Shown piece by piece: positions 62,150 through 64,000 of a stretch of DNA of 64,000 nucleotides. Every line of letters begins with the position of its first letter. The stretch's first letter is position 1. The notes under the pieces are model-generated. The model saw only the letters and a list, made by a program, of their open reading frames with translations. It was not told where the DNA came from and ran no database searches. Both the position numbers and the translations under genes were made by a program. This DNA comes from Druceiella hillmani (Eukaryota > Arthropoda > Insecta > Lepidoptera > Hepialidae), in NCBI GenBank assembly GCA_039881145.1, contig JAYKKI010000015.1, positions 23,367,501 through 23,431,500 on the forward strand. Reading direction: 5' to 3'.

Positions 62150-64000
<1,851 letters not shown>

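Overview
The window is nuclear DNA from a eukaryote, almost certainly an insect. It is strongly A+T rich by eye, has no compact operon-like gene order, and is filled with long (TA)n microsatellites, decayed transposon pieces and short fold-back repeats. A repeat at 11.3-11.9 kb carries the head motif GGCCAAGTGCGAGTCGGACT and a tail of tandem GACGGA-like units followed by a ggttcc/gaaccct terminus. I know that head and tail as a very abundant interspersed repeat of Lepidoptera, and this is the best clue to the host. A short (CCTAA)3 run at 48.2 kb fits an insect but is weak. I recognise no host protein-coding gene, rRNA or true tRNA gene, so the window reads as intergenic or deep-intron sequence.

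Layout. 0-11 kb: unannotated A+T-rich DNA with a degenerate tandem repeat of about 130 bp at 3.0-3.5 kb, TA arrays, perfect hairpins (7.5 and 9.85 kb) and a GT/GC-rich simple repeat (10.2-10.4 kb). 11.3-11.9 kb: a near-complete copy of the Lepidoptera-type repeat. 13-18 kb: hairpins (13.4, 17.0, 18.0 kb), a dead 3' end of a non-LTR retrotransposon (15.5-16.1 kb) and a weaker LINE-like piece (17.5-17.7 kb). 20.6-22.05 kb: a very large compound microsatellite and a GT-rich one. 22.2-23.0 kb: a broken P-element/THAP9-type transposase. 28.2-29.5 kb: a broken KRBA2/SCAND3-like integrase. 33.15-33.36 kb: a tRNA-derived SINE on the minus strand. 34.8-42.2 kb: two diverged, oppositely oriented copies of a composite repeat, a third small fragment, and a LINE C-terminal relic (38.1-38.4 kb, minus). 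35.7-62.3 kb: about 15 long TA arrays, while none lies between 21.3 and 35.7 kb. A few locally GC-richer patches (40.7, 52.7, 55.3 kb) are not explained.

At this base composition a stop codon is expected about every 11 codons. Open frames of 60-100 codons are therefore expected by chance over 64 kb in six frames, and I have not called them genes. The open frames above 100 codons lie in simple repeats, apart from the P-type transposase. I found no convincing new biological system. The most useful unexplained items are the composite repeat, the set of near-perfect fold-backs (one of pre-miRNA size), and the regional skew of the TA arrays.
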